From: Bolinopsis microptera
Taxonomy: Eukaryota; Ctenophora; Tentaculata; Lobata; Bolinopsidae
DNA: 64,000 nucleotides
Direction of reading: 5' to 3'
Assembly: GCF_026151205.1 (NCBI RefSeq)
Contig: NC_087076.1
Span: forward strand, 19,959,919 to 20,023,918
Shown here in pieces: positions 1 through 13,400 of this stretch. The notes beneath the pieces were generated by a model, which saw nothing but the letters and a program-made list of their open reading frames with translations, made no database searches and was not told the DNA's origin. Position 1 is the stretch's first letter. Each line of letters begins with the position of its first letter. The translations under genes and the position numbers were made by a program.

Positions 1-800
1 TCCTTTTCAAGGATGTTTATTTTTACGCACGATCGTTGGGAATATACATCATTATTCTGATTAATGTGACCTTAATGTTAATTGTTAATACCCTCCCATA
101 ATTTATATACTAACCCAAGTTGTTTCCAAGGGTCCACCAGCTTCTGCCTACAGATATACCTACAAACCAATCAGTGGAGTATTTTCAACTTCCGACTCCA
201 ACCTGTCCGAGAAATCGTCTCCAAGAAAAAAGGATCATACGCGATTTGTGACGAGGCCGGTCGACTAGACGCTTTTAATGTTAAGTAAATCTTAATAAAA
301 TAGTTTGTTTAGTAATCAAACCGAGAGACGATTAGGTATAGTCATAATTATATTTCATATGAAAATTTATAATTCATATGAATGATGAACCATGATAATG
401 AGCTGGATTGAAGAAATCCAGTTTTGCACTTTTTTCGATGATGTTATCAAACTTAAGAAATTAATTGGTTATATTGTTTAATCATTTTTGAATTATCAAA
501 TTTTATTCTAAGTTTTTACATTGAACTATATTTTTCTATTTATTGAAATTGAATCCGAAATCTTCGGTGCAAATGATTAGGATTGAATAATTGAAAAGGT
601 CATTTTAAAAACAGTAGAACTGTTCATTATTTTATTTATAAGTTTACTCATAATATAAAATTCTATTTGTCGACTTATCATAACATCGTATACCACAAAC
701 ATATATAAAACAGCAAATATTAGATAAAAAAGGTCATTCACAAAGCTAAACTCGAACCGGAATCTAGCAACAGGCTGAAATGTCCGGATATAAACTATAA
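1..800. other. No gene recognised
   Basis: AT-rich sequence in which I see no exon, RNA gene or repeat that can be supported. The open frames here are short and resemble no family I know. Confidence 0.5.
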
Positions 801-802
801 TA

Positions 803-1184
803 ATGCTCACAGTGCCCCTCCAAATACGCCGGACAGACCTACAGACCCTTGGTCCACCGCATGAAAGAACACGAACGATGTTACAGACTCAACAACGCCA
901 TCGACGAATCCACAGACAGAATCAAATCAGCCCCTGCACATCATGCCCTGACCACCGGCCACACCATCTCCTGGAACAACATCGAAGTCCTCAAATCCCT
1001 CACCTCACGCTCCCAACTTGACCTCACAGAACACGCAGCTATACAAATACGACAACCAGCTATGAACAGAACAGACCGCGCACCCAAATGTAGTTCCCTC
1101 TGGGACCCCATTCTTCCTAAAATTGCCAAATCCTTAAAGTCCAGACCATCTGGCATTTCCTTCTCAGCCTCAACAAAAGACTAA
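803..1184 (+). mobile_element. Penelope-like retroelement 3' end (GIY-YIG endonuclease fragment)
   Basis: The frame containing the ATG at 849 is open from about 804 to the stop at 1184. It reads CSQCPSKYAGQTYRPL, then RMKEHER, then a His-rich stretch and a DLTEHAAIQIRQP segment before MNR. The C-x2-C, Y-x-G-x-T-x-R-x-L, R-x-x-x-H and late Glu spacing is that of the C-terminal GIY-YIG nuclease of Penelope-like elements, here including the Arg and Glu expected at the active site. No reverse transcriptase precedes it, so this is a 5'-truncated copy. Pyrimidine-rich sequence to about 1340 may be its 3' untranslated tail. It lies 273 bp beyond the stop codon of the minus-strand M13 gene and points towards it. 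Confidence 0.7.
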
Positions 1185-1317
1185 ATTTTTATTGACATTG
1201 TACTGTAATTTTTCACTTTCCCACCCACACCTCCCCCACCCTCCATCCCTGACACCACTCAATCACATATAAGCATTGTCCACCACATCACATTCAGCTG
1301 ACGACGATTAACACATG

Positions 1318-1323
1318 TTTATT
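1318..1323 (-). terminator. Candidate polyadenylation signal for the M13-family gene
   Basis: AATAAA on the minus strand, 134 bp after the stop codon at 1457. It lies in sequence that may be the tail of the Penelope-like fragment, so the gene may use a transposon-derived poly(A) signal. Position is the only support. Confidence 0.35.
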
Positions 1324-1456
1324 GAAAGCTTCTACAAGTTAAATCATCGTATCTCTTATATGTTTTAAACCCAACTCCACTCAGTTATAATAACGCATCT
1401 TGATGTGAAGGTCGTCTGAACTCCTCTTCCTTCTCTCAGAGATAACACATTGTATC

Positions 1457-4400
1457 TCAGAGATAACACGTGGTCTCTCCTGAGTTGTAAAGCAGATCTG
1501 TTGCTTGGCAACCAAACGCTTTAGTGAACTCAGCACTTGATGCAGCTACCGCGTTCAACCTGGTAGGGGAGTGAACAAAAATAAAACTTGTTTGCTGTTT
1601 TATGTTCGGAACTACACTCTCATAATGGTGAATTATATTCAGTTTGGAACAATAAATGGTGATAATAAATCTAATAAGGACCAAACTTACAGTTTGTGGT
1701 AGTAGCTGTGATGATCGTATTTGGCGGAGCAGTAGAACTGGCCGACTGCCAGATAGAAGACACGGTCACTACTATCAGGTAGTCCCGGAGCGGACTGACT
1801 GCCCCTCATGTTCCTTTTGAACGCCTGGTTTTAGTGTTTGTTAGATTTCTGAGACTCATTTAAATTTTGCTATTTATTAAGTTGGACCCCTAGCTAAATG
1901 CTTATGCTGCTCTATATTTTTCTTCTCGTGTGAACATTTCGACAGAATAAGCTTTGTACAATCAAATTCTTGGCCCGTGGAATGTGTTTCACGCTTAAGT
2001 GGGCAACACCGTGTGATTTGCGCTCCAATATTCTTTGGCCATTGTTAAAAGCCGCAGTTTGTTGAATTTCCGAGGAAAATTGAACCAAATTCTTAATCCT
2101 GGAGGGGAATATTTAAAACATATAAGTGATACGACAAACGATTGGATTGTAGGGGCCTGTTAAGTACGCGAAATATTTCACACATTAAATATCTCAGAAA
2201 GTTAAAACACTGGTAATTTCTCAAGATTTCCGGATTTGTTTAATAAAGTAAAGAAACGTTCGAGAACAATTTTATTTTACCTCTTAATTAATGTGACAGA
2301 AAACAAAAGCTGTTATCACGTGATATGTTACCTTGTAAGAGGCCCTGGTAGCGATAATGTCGTTGTGCTGATACTCCACACCACTGTTCCATCCCACACT
2401 CAACGGTATCTGAAATAGCAAGTTCTACTGATGCAGATTCTAATAGCAAGTTGTACGTATGCATCTAATTTAAATAATGACTTGCAGTTTTGTGTTAAAG
2501 TGGGAATGTTGGGCTTCACTAGGACTACCGTGCAAACTTCCTGCAAACCAGCTCTAGTTTGTACCCTATCTCCAAAGTGCTTAATTTACATGTACATACC
2601 GGTTCAGGTTCCCCCGGGGGCAAGTAAGTAACATTAGCAATGTAATCGTTACACCCTTTAGCTAGTTTGTAAGCTGCTATATCTGCCTCTGTTGCGTTGG
2701 TTGGTAATATGTTACCCTTGTCATCAGTATACGTCCTCCCTGGAGGGTTAGCTGGTTATTTAAATATCTGGTGAACAGCTTTGATAGCATCATACTTGGA
2801 ACTGTCCAGTAGTAACACTGACACCCACGACGCTAGTCATTCTGATCATAGCCTTTGTTGGCTCATTTCTCTACTTCTAGTTCTACCCTGGTCAAGATCA
2901 CATTGAATTCTAGGAAATATTGGATAATAGTCTTTTAAGTTTAATCAAGAGATTCGCTGGCAAGATTAAGAATGTCAAAATGAAGAAGATTGAATCTTGG
3001 AGCTTGCTGTTGACAAGTTGCACGCTTAATCACGACAATTGTTGAGAGATCATATTATGTACTTAGCCGTCCTAATTAAGATCTACGTCGTGGAATAGGT
3101 GCAAGGTCGAACTGGAAATTGCTTCATATTATTTGCTAATTATGTGTCAATATAACTGGAATTGAACACGAATTGTAACAAAAAATGTTGGTCTATCTGA
3201 AATGTGAATGATAAAGCTGTGTTAGACATTAGATTAGTATTAACTAGTACGTCTTAAGAACAATGAACGTGCCATCGTCCTCAAGAGTAAACACGTTAAC
3301 AGTCACCACGGTAACAGTCACCACGGTAACGGTCATCTCGGTAACGGTCACCACGGTAACAGTCACCACGGTAACAGTCACCACGGTAACAGTCACTACA
3401 GTAACAGTCACCACGATAATGGTCACCACGGTAACGGTCACCACGGTAACAGTCACCACGGTAACGGCCATCTCGGTAACAGTCACCACGGTAACAGTCA
3501 CCACGGTAACGGTCACCACGGTAACAGTCACCACGGTAACGGTCATCTCGGTAACGGTCATCTCGGTAACGGTCATCTCGGTAACGGTCCTATCGGTAAC
3601 GGTCATCAGGGTAACAGTCACCACGGTAACAGTCACCACGGTAACGGTCATCTCGGTAACGGTCATCAGGGTAAAAGACACCACGATAACGGTCACCACG
3701 GTAACAGTCACCACGGTAACAGTCACCACAGTAACGGTCATCTCGGTAGCGGTCATCAGGGTAAAAGTCACCACGGTAACAGTCACCACGGTAACGGTCA
3801 TCTCGGTAACAGTCACCACGGTAACGGTCATCTCGGTAACGGTCATCAGGGTAACAGTCACCACGGTAACAGTCACCACGGTAACGGTCATCTCGGTAAC
3901 GGTCATCAGGGTAACAGTCACCACGGTAACAGTCACCACGGTAACAGTCACCACGGTAACAGTCACCACGGTAACGGTCATCTCGGTAACAGTCACCACG
4001 GTAACAGTCACCATGGTAACGGTCATCTCGGTAACAGTCACCACGGTAACGGTCATATCGGTAACGGTCATCAGGGTAACAGTCACCACGGTAACAGTCA
4101 CCACGGTAACGGTCATCTCGGTAACGGTCATCTCGGTAACAGTCACCACGGTAACAGTCACCACGGTAACGGTCATCAGGGTAAAAGTCCTATCGGTAAC
4201 ACTAACTTACAATCGTCTTCAAGAGCATAGACCATGTAGTATCCGACCCAGGCTCCCATCCCTCCGTAGTTGAAAGAGTCGGGCATGTCGTGTGAGTAAA
4301 CAGGAGCGAACAAGTAGTAGAGGGGTATGTGCACGTCGTTACCGTGTAGATAATAGGACCCTGTGGTGTCACCCATATAGGTGTCCCATCTGGAGATGGA

Positions 4401-7400
4401 TAGTTAGCTTAACAGCAGTGGTTAATTATTATAAGCTATAAATCAGATTCTAACCATTTGTATTTTAGCCGAATCCCGTGAAATTTTCGTTTTGACGAAT
4501 CTCTAACTAAACGACGAGTTTTTAGCAGTCTCTTTTTCGGATGGATACATGATAATATGTGAACCTAAACCAGTTCTTACCCTTCTCCTCCGGTCAGTGT
4601 TTCCTCGTAAGACATTAATAAAGCTGTCTTTCTAAACTTGGCCATGTGCATCACGTTCTGTAGATACTGTGTGGGATCCAGACTAAACTCCTGGTGAGAT
4701 TATTTAAATTATCTGCTGTGAAGTAGAGTTAGAATAATCACAATCTTATCAAATAATATATATGGACACGTTCATTTGAGTTTGAGGATATTGGTAAATA
4801 TAAGTGACCCTATTAAAAGGCACAGTGTAGTTGACTTTGTCACACTATGAAATTACACAAACCCTTGATGGTTAGGATAATCGTCTCATCCTCTAGGCTA
4901 ACTTTGTCACATAACGATATCTTAATCAGGTGATAAGATATCGCTTAAATACGGCCGGCACGGAAATGGTTACATTGTCACACTATAAACATGTGACAGA
5001 GTAAATATGGACCCCTTGCTGCCGTTTTTGACCAAAATTTTGAGTGTCCAGTTGATTGGATGTGTACATATGACCATTACCTACATATTTGACGACTTTT
5101 TTCGTTAGATGGTGCACTCAGGTTTACTCTGTCACACATTTAAGAAAATATGTGAACAATGTTTAGGGAACCCTGATAAGCAATGCTGAGTAGTGTAGGT
5201 TTAGTTAATGGCCTGGAAGTGCTAGGAATTGTTATTATATCATATAGTCGCAAGGAATTAAAACACAGAAGGCACAGACAAGTTTACTTTGTCACATAAT
5301 CTTGATGATATCTGAACATGTGTGAAATTGAACAAATAATGATATACCAGCTTAAACCCTTTGTATTACGTACTATGGATCAAACAACACTGCTAGTACC
5401 ATGCACCAGTCACATAAATCATTAACGTGTGGTAATATGTTAACAGTGTCACAATTAATCTACCACAACATGGTCAAAAATAGGGTAATTTCGTCACAAA
5501 AAAATTATCATAACTCTGTCAGCTCCTTGCTGGCAAAATAACTAGTTTATCGACATTTTTTTGATGATAAAATTACATAGTATTCTAATAGAGGTATAGT
5601 TCTTCAAAATAGGGGCAAGACATGTTTACTTTGTCACATCAGTTATTATAAGAGTTAGGTAATCGTTATCAGATTAACCGATCTTTTTCGTAGTATGGAT
5701 CAATAAATATAGGCAATAAAGCATCCTAATTCCTATGCCAATTTTAACACACTATCTTGATATTGTTGGGGCAGGAAAAGTTAATTTTGTCACATGTTCA
5801 GTGTCTTTGACAAATTAATCTAAAATTGTTAAACTTGAGCTCTGATGTTCTGGACAACATTCTAACAATCGTTTCTGAAAGAATGTTGAATTCTAATACA
5901 GTTATAGATCTTCAAAATAGGGGCAAGACATGTTTACTTTGTCACATCAGTTAATATTAGAGTTAGGTAATCGTCATCACATTAAAATATATTTTTTTGT
6001 AGTTCGGATTGATTTCTTTAGGTAATAAAGCAGCCTATGCTAATTTTTACATACTGTCTTGAAATTGTTGGGGCAGGAAAAGTTAATTTTGTCACATTTT
6101 TAGTGACTTTGACAAATTTAACCTGAAATTGTTAAACTCGAGCTCTGATGTTCTGGACAATATTCTACCAACCAGCTGTGTGGTGACAAGTTGGGAACTG
6201 TGCCGCATATTCTGGCTGGTTGTCCTGTGGCACTAAGTCAAGGGAGATACCGATGGCGCCACGATAAGGTGCTTAAACAAATAGCAGACCAAGTGAAATT
6301 CCATTGTGAGCGGAGAGTCAACAAGAGGAAGAGCTCTTGTGTCACTCGGAAAGCCATTGAGTTTGTTCCAGCAGGAGGGAGGTTTAAGGAGGTGAAGAGG
6401 TCGAAAGTCAGTGAGTTTGGGATTTTGAGTGGGGTCACTGATTGGATAGTATTAGCAGACCTGGATGAGCAGCTGAAATTCCCGTCGGATATAGCAACGA
6501 CCAGATTAAGACCAGATTTGGTTCTTTTCTCGAAAGCTTCCAAGAGAGTAATCTGGTGGGAGCTTACAGTACCGTCGGAAGAGAGAATAGCTGCATCCCA
6601 TGAGCTGAAGCTTGATCGGTATAACAGTCTACAAGCGGAAATACAAGCTAATGGGTGGTCATGTTTCAGCTTTGCTGTTGAGGTTGGTGCTAGAGGTGTG
6701 GTCGCAGCAAGTTTGGAGTGTGCATCAAGGAAGATTGGTCTGACTGGGAGAGCCCTCAAGAAGTTGGTCAGAGATTGTGGGAAGGATGCAGCCCATTGTT
6801 CAAGATGGATTTATCTGCTGTCTAGGAAAAAAGAGTGGGAGATGAGAGCTGTTTGAGCTTTATGACTTCACCTAACAGCCAGAGGTGCCATAAGCTAACT
6901 CGTCGTAAATTGCGAGCTCTAGCAGGTATCCTCGGGTGATTGTCAGATCAGATGGTGGTCCAAGAGAGACTGCTGGGGCACCTGACAGAAAACCGTATCG
7001 CAATGAAAGCCCCGAAACGGTGTCAGGTTTGTAACTGAAGATTCTGATCAAGCTCAGGGTTGAGTCTACACAGTGTCGCCACTTGCCGATGCCAGTTGAT
7101 GCGAGAAGACACGGATGTAAGTGGAAAGTTATGTCTAAGAAACAGCGTGTGGTTCGGGTGCCGGTTGAACGCATGTAAAAGGGAGGGTATATCCGTATTT
7201 CGCTGCTAGTGATGCAGTCCTTAGCCCGGTAGCTAAGGCTTCCCCGTTTCTCGCTCATTTGTGCTCCGATGGGCTTGTGACCTCTGCGGGGGTCAAGTGC
7301 AGGATGAGGGACATGGCTGACCAGGAGAAGGTTGTTTTTGGGAGATAGAGTATGGTTGGTTTGGTGTTGTGCCTTCGCAGTTTAACTGTATCTTTACTCT

Positions 7401-10400
7401 ATTTAAGGTAATAAGGCAGCCTATGCTAATTTTTACACACTATCTTGAAATTGTTGGGGCAGGAAAAGTTAATTTTGTCACATTTTTAGTGACTTTGACA
7501 AATTTAACCCAAAATTGTTAAACTTGAGCTCTGATGTTCTGGACAATATTCTACCAATTTTTTCTGAAAGAATGTTAAATTCTAATAGAGTTATAGAATA
7601 TATAGATCTTCAAAATAGGGGCAAGACATGTTTACTTTGTCACATCAGTTATTATAAGAGTTATTACTTATTATAAGAGACTATTTCATTATATAATCAT
7701 TGTTTTTAACCTATTTACGATTTCGTTTAATTTTTTGTGACAATGTAAACATCAACTGATCTTAACTTGCATCAACTACATTGTCATCATGTAAAGTTTT
7801 CCCGTCTTTCAAACCAAAATCAGATATAAATAATTCGCCCAAAATTTTAAATTCCATATATTGTGACAGAATTAACCTCATTTCCCAATAACCAAGTGCC
7901 TGTATTAGCTTACTATTCAAAGCAACATATTTTAAGGCTATGATTGGTACTCCGTACTTGGTAGATCAACCATCAAATAATGAGTAAAAAGGGTTTTGAG
8001 GACACCTCACAGTAGAATAGAGGTATGGTATTCTGAGTGTGACAAAGTTACCTAAATATTGCCTTGTAACCGTTCGATCCGTGCCCTTTAACCAATGTTG
8101 TATCATAATTGTTAGATTGACCTAATCTACTATGTTCCAGACCAAGGAATGATAATTAGACAACTGCAGTTAACTAAGTCACACAAAATGTGACATTTGA
8201 ACCATTATAGTGCCTAACAACAATAGATTTTCTTTCTGAGCAGTGCATATGGGAGTATGGGTTACGCGGCTAATGTTCAGAACTTCTGAACGTGCTAGGT
8301 TAATAGATGTCAAAATTAAGCCACTATCGTCAAAAACGCTATTATTTTTGTTTACCAATATCCTCAAACTCAAATGAACGTGTCCATATATATAGAAAAT
8401 GGATAATATTGTTGACAACATGGCTGAGCTCATGAATCGCGCATTAATGACTTTAGGGCATCATGTCATTACATTATGTCATTATGTACCATTCATCTTA
8501 AAACTAATAAAATCTTTATATTGATATTTAAAGATTTCAGACAGCCAATAAAATATTACAATATCTAGAACTATTGTATTCTAATTAGATTACTACCAAT
8601 AAAAATAGTAACGTTTGTTATAAACGCAAACCATTGTGTTATAGTACAGATTGACTTGTGTCTGGTTGAGCACCCAATCAGGATACCCTATCTTCTCATG
8701 AAGGTGGGTTACTCTGTCTTTCAGCTGTTTAGAAAAGGGCGCTGAGAGGGTGTCTGACAGGGCATCTATTGATCCAATCAGCTCCGTCTTAATGTTTTCA
8801 AATATCACTTTTGCCTGAAGTGAGAATTTACAACAATTGTAATGTTTTATGGTCATAAGACAGTTGCTATGGCAACTGTAACGGTATCTTACTGTTTGTC
8901 CGGCGACATTAATATGAACTAACCGCAATGACATAAACTAAAAATAAAGTCACGTAGGCTCGTCGAAAACAATCGTCCTCAAACAGGAAATCAAAACACC
9001 GCTAATAAGAATTTTAAACATAACTACCTGGAGTGGGTATCTGTTAAAACAACAACACTTAAGTTATTTACTAAAAACTCAACCTCTCGGTAAACTCAAA
9101 TGAAATTACCGCGGTTTTGTCAGCAATGAGCCCTCTATCGAGCATGGTTCGAGCAGTAGCCCAAGGCATCAGCTTCTCTGTTACGGTGGCACATTGGTAG
9201 TATAGTGGTGACGAGTCGTAACTGAGAGTAACACGTGTTAAGGGTTGGGTATTTACTAAGGTAACTGTCGTCTGCCACCAGGGTAGTAACCGTAACTGGG
9301 GTTACAGTCATCAATGTTACAGTCACCAGGGTTACAGTCACCAAAGTAGCAGTTACCACAATAACAATATTCAAAAGTTCAATAATTCACCCCATACCCC
9401 TGTGCAGAAGTTTGTTTTAAAAAAGCACTTTAACGACAAAGCAAATTTTAATATCAATGCAATCTGACCAGGAAGAAGTCAACAAGTCAATATATTGAAA
9501 CTTACGAAACCCAGGCATTATAATTATTTAGCATGCAGACATAAACACTGCCTACATGCATTTTGCATATGCATGTTAATAAAGTAATAATGACTGTAGC
9601 ACCAGTAGGGCCCGGTCGAGCAATTATGCTGCAGATTGTGGGGTGGATATGACTGCATGAACTAGCAGTCATATTGGGCTAATCACAATCATCCTTTATT
9701 TAGTATAGATAGTAGGATTAGATACTGTGGCTTCACCAAGTGGCACCAAGGTTTTATATAATATTCCATTTCTCTCAGTTTATTCTCTAGATCTCCCATC
9801 TAGCAAGCAGTTTCCTTGTCGGTTTTCTCAACCCCTCGTTTTTAACTTGTCTAAGATTTAACGTATTCGCCTCGGCTTATCAACGGCTAATCAATGTATT
9901 CGCCTCGGCCAATCTAATCTTTAAGGCTTAAACAGCCAATTATTGTTTTGCTTTCTAGCGACCTAGGGTTTATAGTGCCTCTTTTCAATTGACTAATTGA
10001 ACAGTATCTAACCTGCTCAGTACAGTGTATACAACAACTATACCACCTAGTTATGTCACCCACGTCACCTATAACCACCTATAAAACACCCCATTCTACC
10101 CCTTGGTAACTTACTCCCATCGTTTGTGAGCGCTTATTTGTCCACTGATATGTTCAGGTAGGTGGTCTGCTAGATTATACAGTAGACTCATACCCATGTA
10201 GTTCGCTAGCGTCCTGAAAACGTAAATTATAAAGGATATTAGTATAGGTCATACTTATCATTATATGATTAGCTTATAAAAGTAGTCCGGATCAAATTAT
10301 AACCATCACATCCATGATATACTGTAGAGTTTTAGTTTATATATTTAATTTATTAATTAGTTTATTAATTAGTTAATCAATTAGTTAACATTATATTAGT

Positions 10401-13400
10401 TTATCTATTAGTTTATATATTTAATTTATTAATTAGTTTATTAATTAGTTAATCAATTAGTTAACATTATATTAGTTTATCTATTAGTTTATATATTTAA
10501 TTTATTAATTAGTTTATTAATTAGTTAATTAATTAGTTAACATTATATTAGTTTATCTATTAGTTTATTAATTAGTTAATCAATTAGTTAACATTATATT
10601 AGTTTATTAATTAGTTAATCAATTAGTTAACATTATATTAGTTTATCTATTAGTTTATTAATTAGTTTATTAATTAGTTAATCAATTAGTTAACATTATA
10701 TTAGTTTATCTATTAGTTTATAATGGTACCTGTCTTGAGTATGGGAGATAAGTTTGGACAGATTTTGAAAGTATTGAGCTTCCTCAATGAATATAGGCTC
10801 GTACTCGGCTGGAGCCAGCTTCTCCGGATACATGGCAGTGATATAATCCTTCCAATTGACCTGATCAGCAATATTAGAGAGGTATATGATTTAAATAGTT
10901 ATATTTATATACAGTTATAACGTCAACTTTTCGGGGTAACAAACCCTCTCCTTGCCTGATGTTTAACTCAGCTGCGTTTCTGACGCAAATGCAATCTTAA
11001 AGTCTTAAGGTATACGTGACATCTTTAAACTGACCACTTTGGAGTTTATTTCTCTGGCAACAAACCAATAAATAAGATATCTAATATTGGTAAATCATGA
11101 AATGCACATCCACAACCTTTAGATATTACATATTATGCTCCGAGAAAATAAAATATAGGAGTTATCGCAATAACTTGTCAGAGAAATATTACGAATTATT
11201 TGAACATTTATAGGTTTAAAAGCTGATCAAAGAAACTGGTAAAGATAAAATGATCAAAATTACTGTAACAAAATAAAAATTTATCTCTCAAGATGTAACC
11301 TTGGTAACAGGCAGGTAGTCTCTGTAGAGTTTCTTTAGTTTTAGTAGTTTAGGCTCGTAGATATCATTCCTCCAATCCGGTGTTATCTGGTAATGAAACA
11401 TGTGTTATTTAATACAACTAACACACATGTAACAATCGTCATCAACCAGTACTCACATTACCAATCACACATTAAGCTTATAACTCGGAGTTGCGACTAA
11501 CACTGTTCTCACTTCTCATCATCTACACGTCACTCATCTTTCATCTCACATGCTAAATTCACCATCTCCGTTTCTATACAACTCACCCATTTCACACCAC
11601 ACTCATCAGATGTATTATCACCAATTCCCCCATGTTTCCATACAACTCACCGCTTACATTAACACGCAAGACAGACCATTCCCTGAAGGTCAACTGTTAT
11701 CGTATCGTTATCTGGTCCTATCACATGATAATATTCCAGTTGCCCGGCATTAGTTTCGCCTGCCACTTTTCTACATACCACAGACTTATCTTATAGTGAC
11801 GTGCAACTGTCGGCTGCCTGTATATATTCTTACAAATGAGGTACTAGTTTGCATGGTAGGTGAGAGTCAGGTCAAATTTCAGGCAGAATTATCAATTTTG
11901 TTTAGTGAATATTAATTTTAAACCTACTGCAGGAGAAACTTTGAATGAAATGAGACAATTTGTTAGAAAATAAAATATTATCATAGTAACAACTAGGTAT
12001 TTGGAATTGGCGGTTGAGATCTCTGATATTAATTATAAGTGCCTTACGGTATTTCCACCCGAAACGCTAAAAACTTTGAACGTATTTTACAAAAGTATTG
12101 GCCGCACAATCGATTCAAAGTGGTGATCCGGTAATGATTGGATGTATCTTTATTTACATTTTTTTTACTTTTTTTAAAACCGCGCATTCTAAATCGGCAC
12201 ACTATAGTTACCTTAGCTAGTTCCACTTCAAACTGGAAGACATCATCCACGTCAATCCTGATAGCTGTCTCGTTAGTAGTGACACCCAGGTTCTTAATGT
12301 ACGTGGTCATCCTCGTTTTGTACTCTTCTCGTCGCTTTTAGGGGGTAAGAGACAGTTACAGAAAGGGTTGGAGTGATAATATTACTTTAGGTAAGGTTTT
12401 AGAGGGATCTTAATTATAATATCAATCATAAATGATGCAGCTCCGTGGATATCGCAGAAATAACATGAAAATGGTGATATTATTTCGATTTGATTTGAAA
12501 CTTTCATCATATAATGAACGACAAAGTAGCATAATAAAGTGTGTTAAGGCTGCTCAAATTCTCATATTGATGGCGGGATCATAGGTTTTATATTTTATAA
12601 CTAAAAAGTCACTATGTGATATGGTAAGGGATTCTAGAAACCTGGGACTGGGAAACAAGTATCCTAGCTTTTAGCTTCTTAGTCTGGGTGATTCTAGTGT
12701 AGATCCACATGATTCACTTACCTTGGCTGCCCAGGAAGCGTCGCTGGTGTAGTCCCAACTATACATGTTCAGCCCACTTGGGAACATCTGCAAATAACCA
12801 GACTTTTTCCAAATTTTACATATTAATCACAAATGTCAAGGGTAAAAGTAGTAGGACGTATTTATGGTGGGTTCTGAGTTGTAATGGTTGCTATGGTCAC
12901 ATAAATGGTTCTCTAGCAATTGAGTCTAAAAAGTACATCTGGGTTGTAGTTAACCTTGAGAGCAACGTCTGTAGGCTTTATCGGGTTAGGTCCTTTTGTC
13001 AAAGTCCAGAGAGTGTTAATTTCCATTTGATGGAGAGTCTTTATCCAAGTTGACAAATGGAATTTCTTTCGATCCCAAGCTGACCCCTGAAAATACGACG
13101 CTTGCTGTATAATTGGGTTGGCTGGAATAAATTGAGTGGAAGTTCGTTCAACCAATTGGTTCCTTTGTCAAATCTAATCCGTCTTCACATTGACAAATGG
13201 GATACAGAGCGATTTTGTGTTAACCAAAAAGCAATTTTGGTACTCGAGAATAAAGGAAACTATACGAAATCTATTAATTATACTGTTAATTAATTAATTA
13301 TATTGTTAATTAATTAATTAGACGCGAACTGACCACGAGAGCAGGGAGCTGCAACTCGTCACCCTTGTTAATGAGATCCAGTAAAGGTTTACTGTTTGTA

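Larger units (their letters stand above)
4764..8385. mobile_element. 3.6-kb terminal-inverted-repeat DNA element in M13 gene intron 15
   Basis: A 35-bp sequence at 4764-4798, beginning GGACACGTTCATTTGAG, recurs as an exact reverse complement at 8351-8385. Both ends sit in an ATATATAT tract, which may be an 8-bp target duplication but is too simple to prove it. Inside, a motif close to GTTTACTTTGTCACA recurs in one orientation on the left (for example 4829, 5281, 5631, 5934, 7629). It appears in the opposite orientation on the right (7735, 7862, 8037, 8170). No transposase is recognisable, so the element looks non-autonomous. It carries local ~300-bp tandem copies and a LINE fragment. Confidence 0.75.

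Noticed and set aside
3244-4273. Open frames of over 300 codons on both strands (Val-Thr polymers)
   Set aside because: They are translations of a 15-bp minisatellite inside an intron; both strands are open for the same reason.
6238-6759. 173-codon minus-strand frame
   Set aside because: Shadow of the LINE endonuclease frame on the plus strand.
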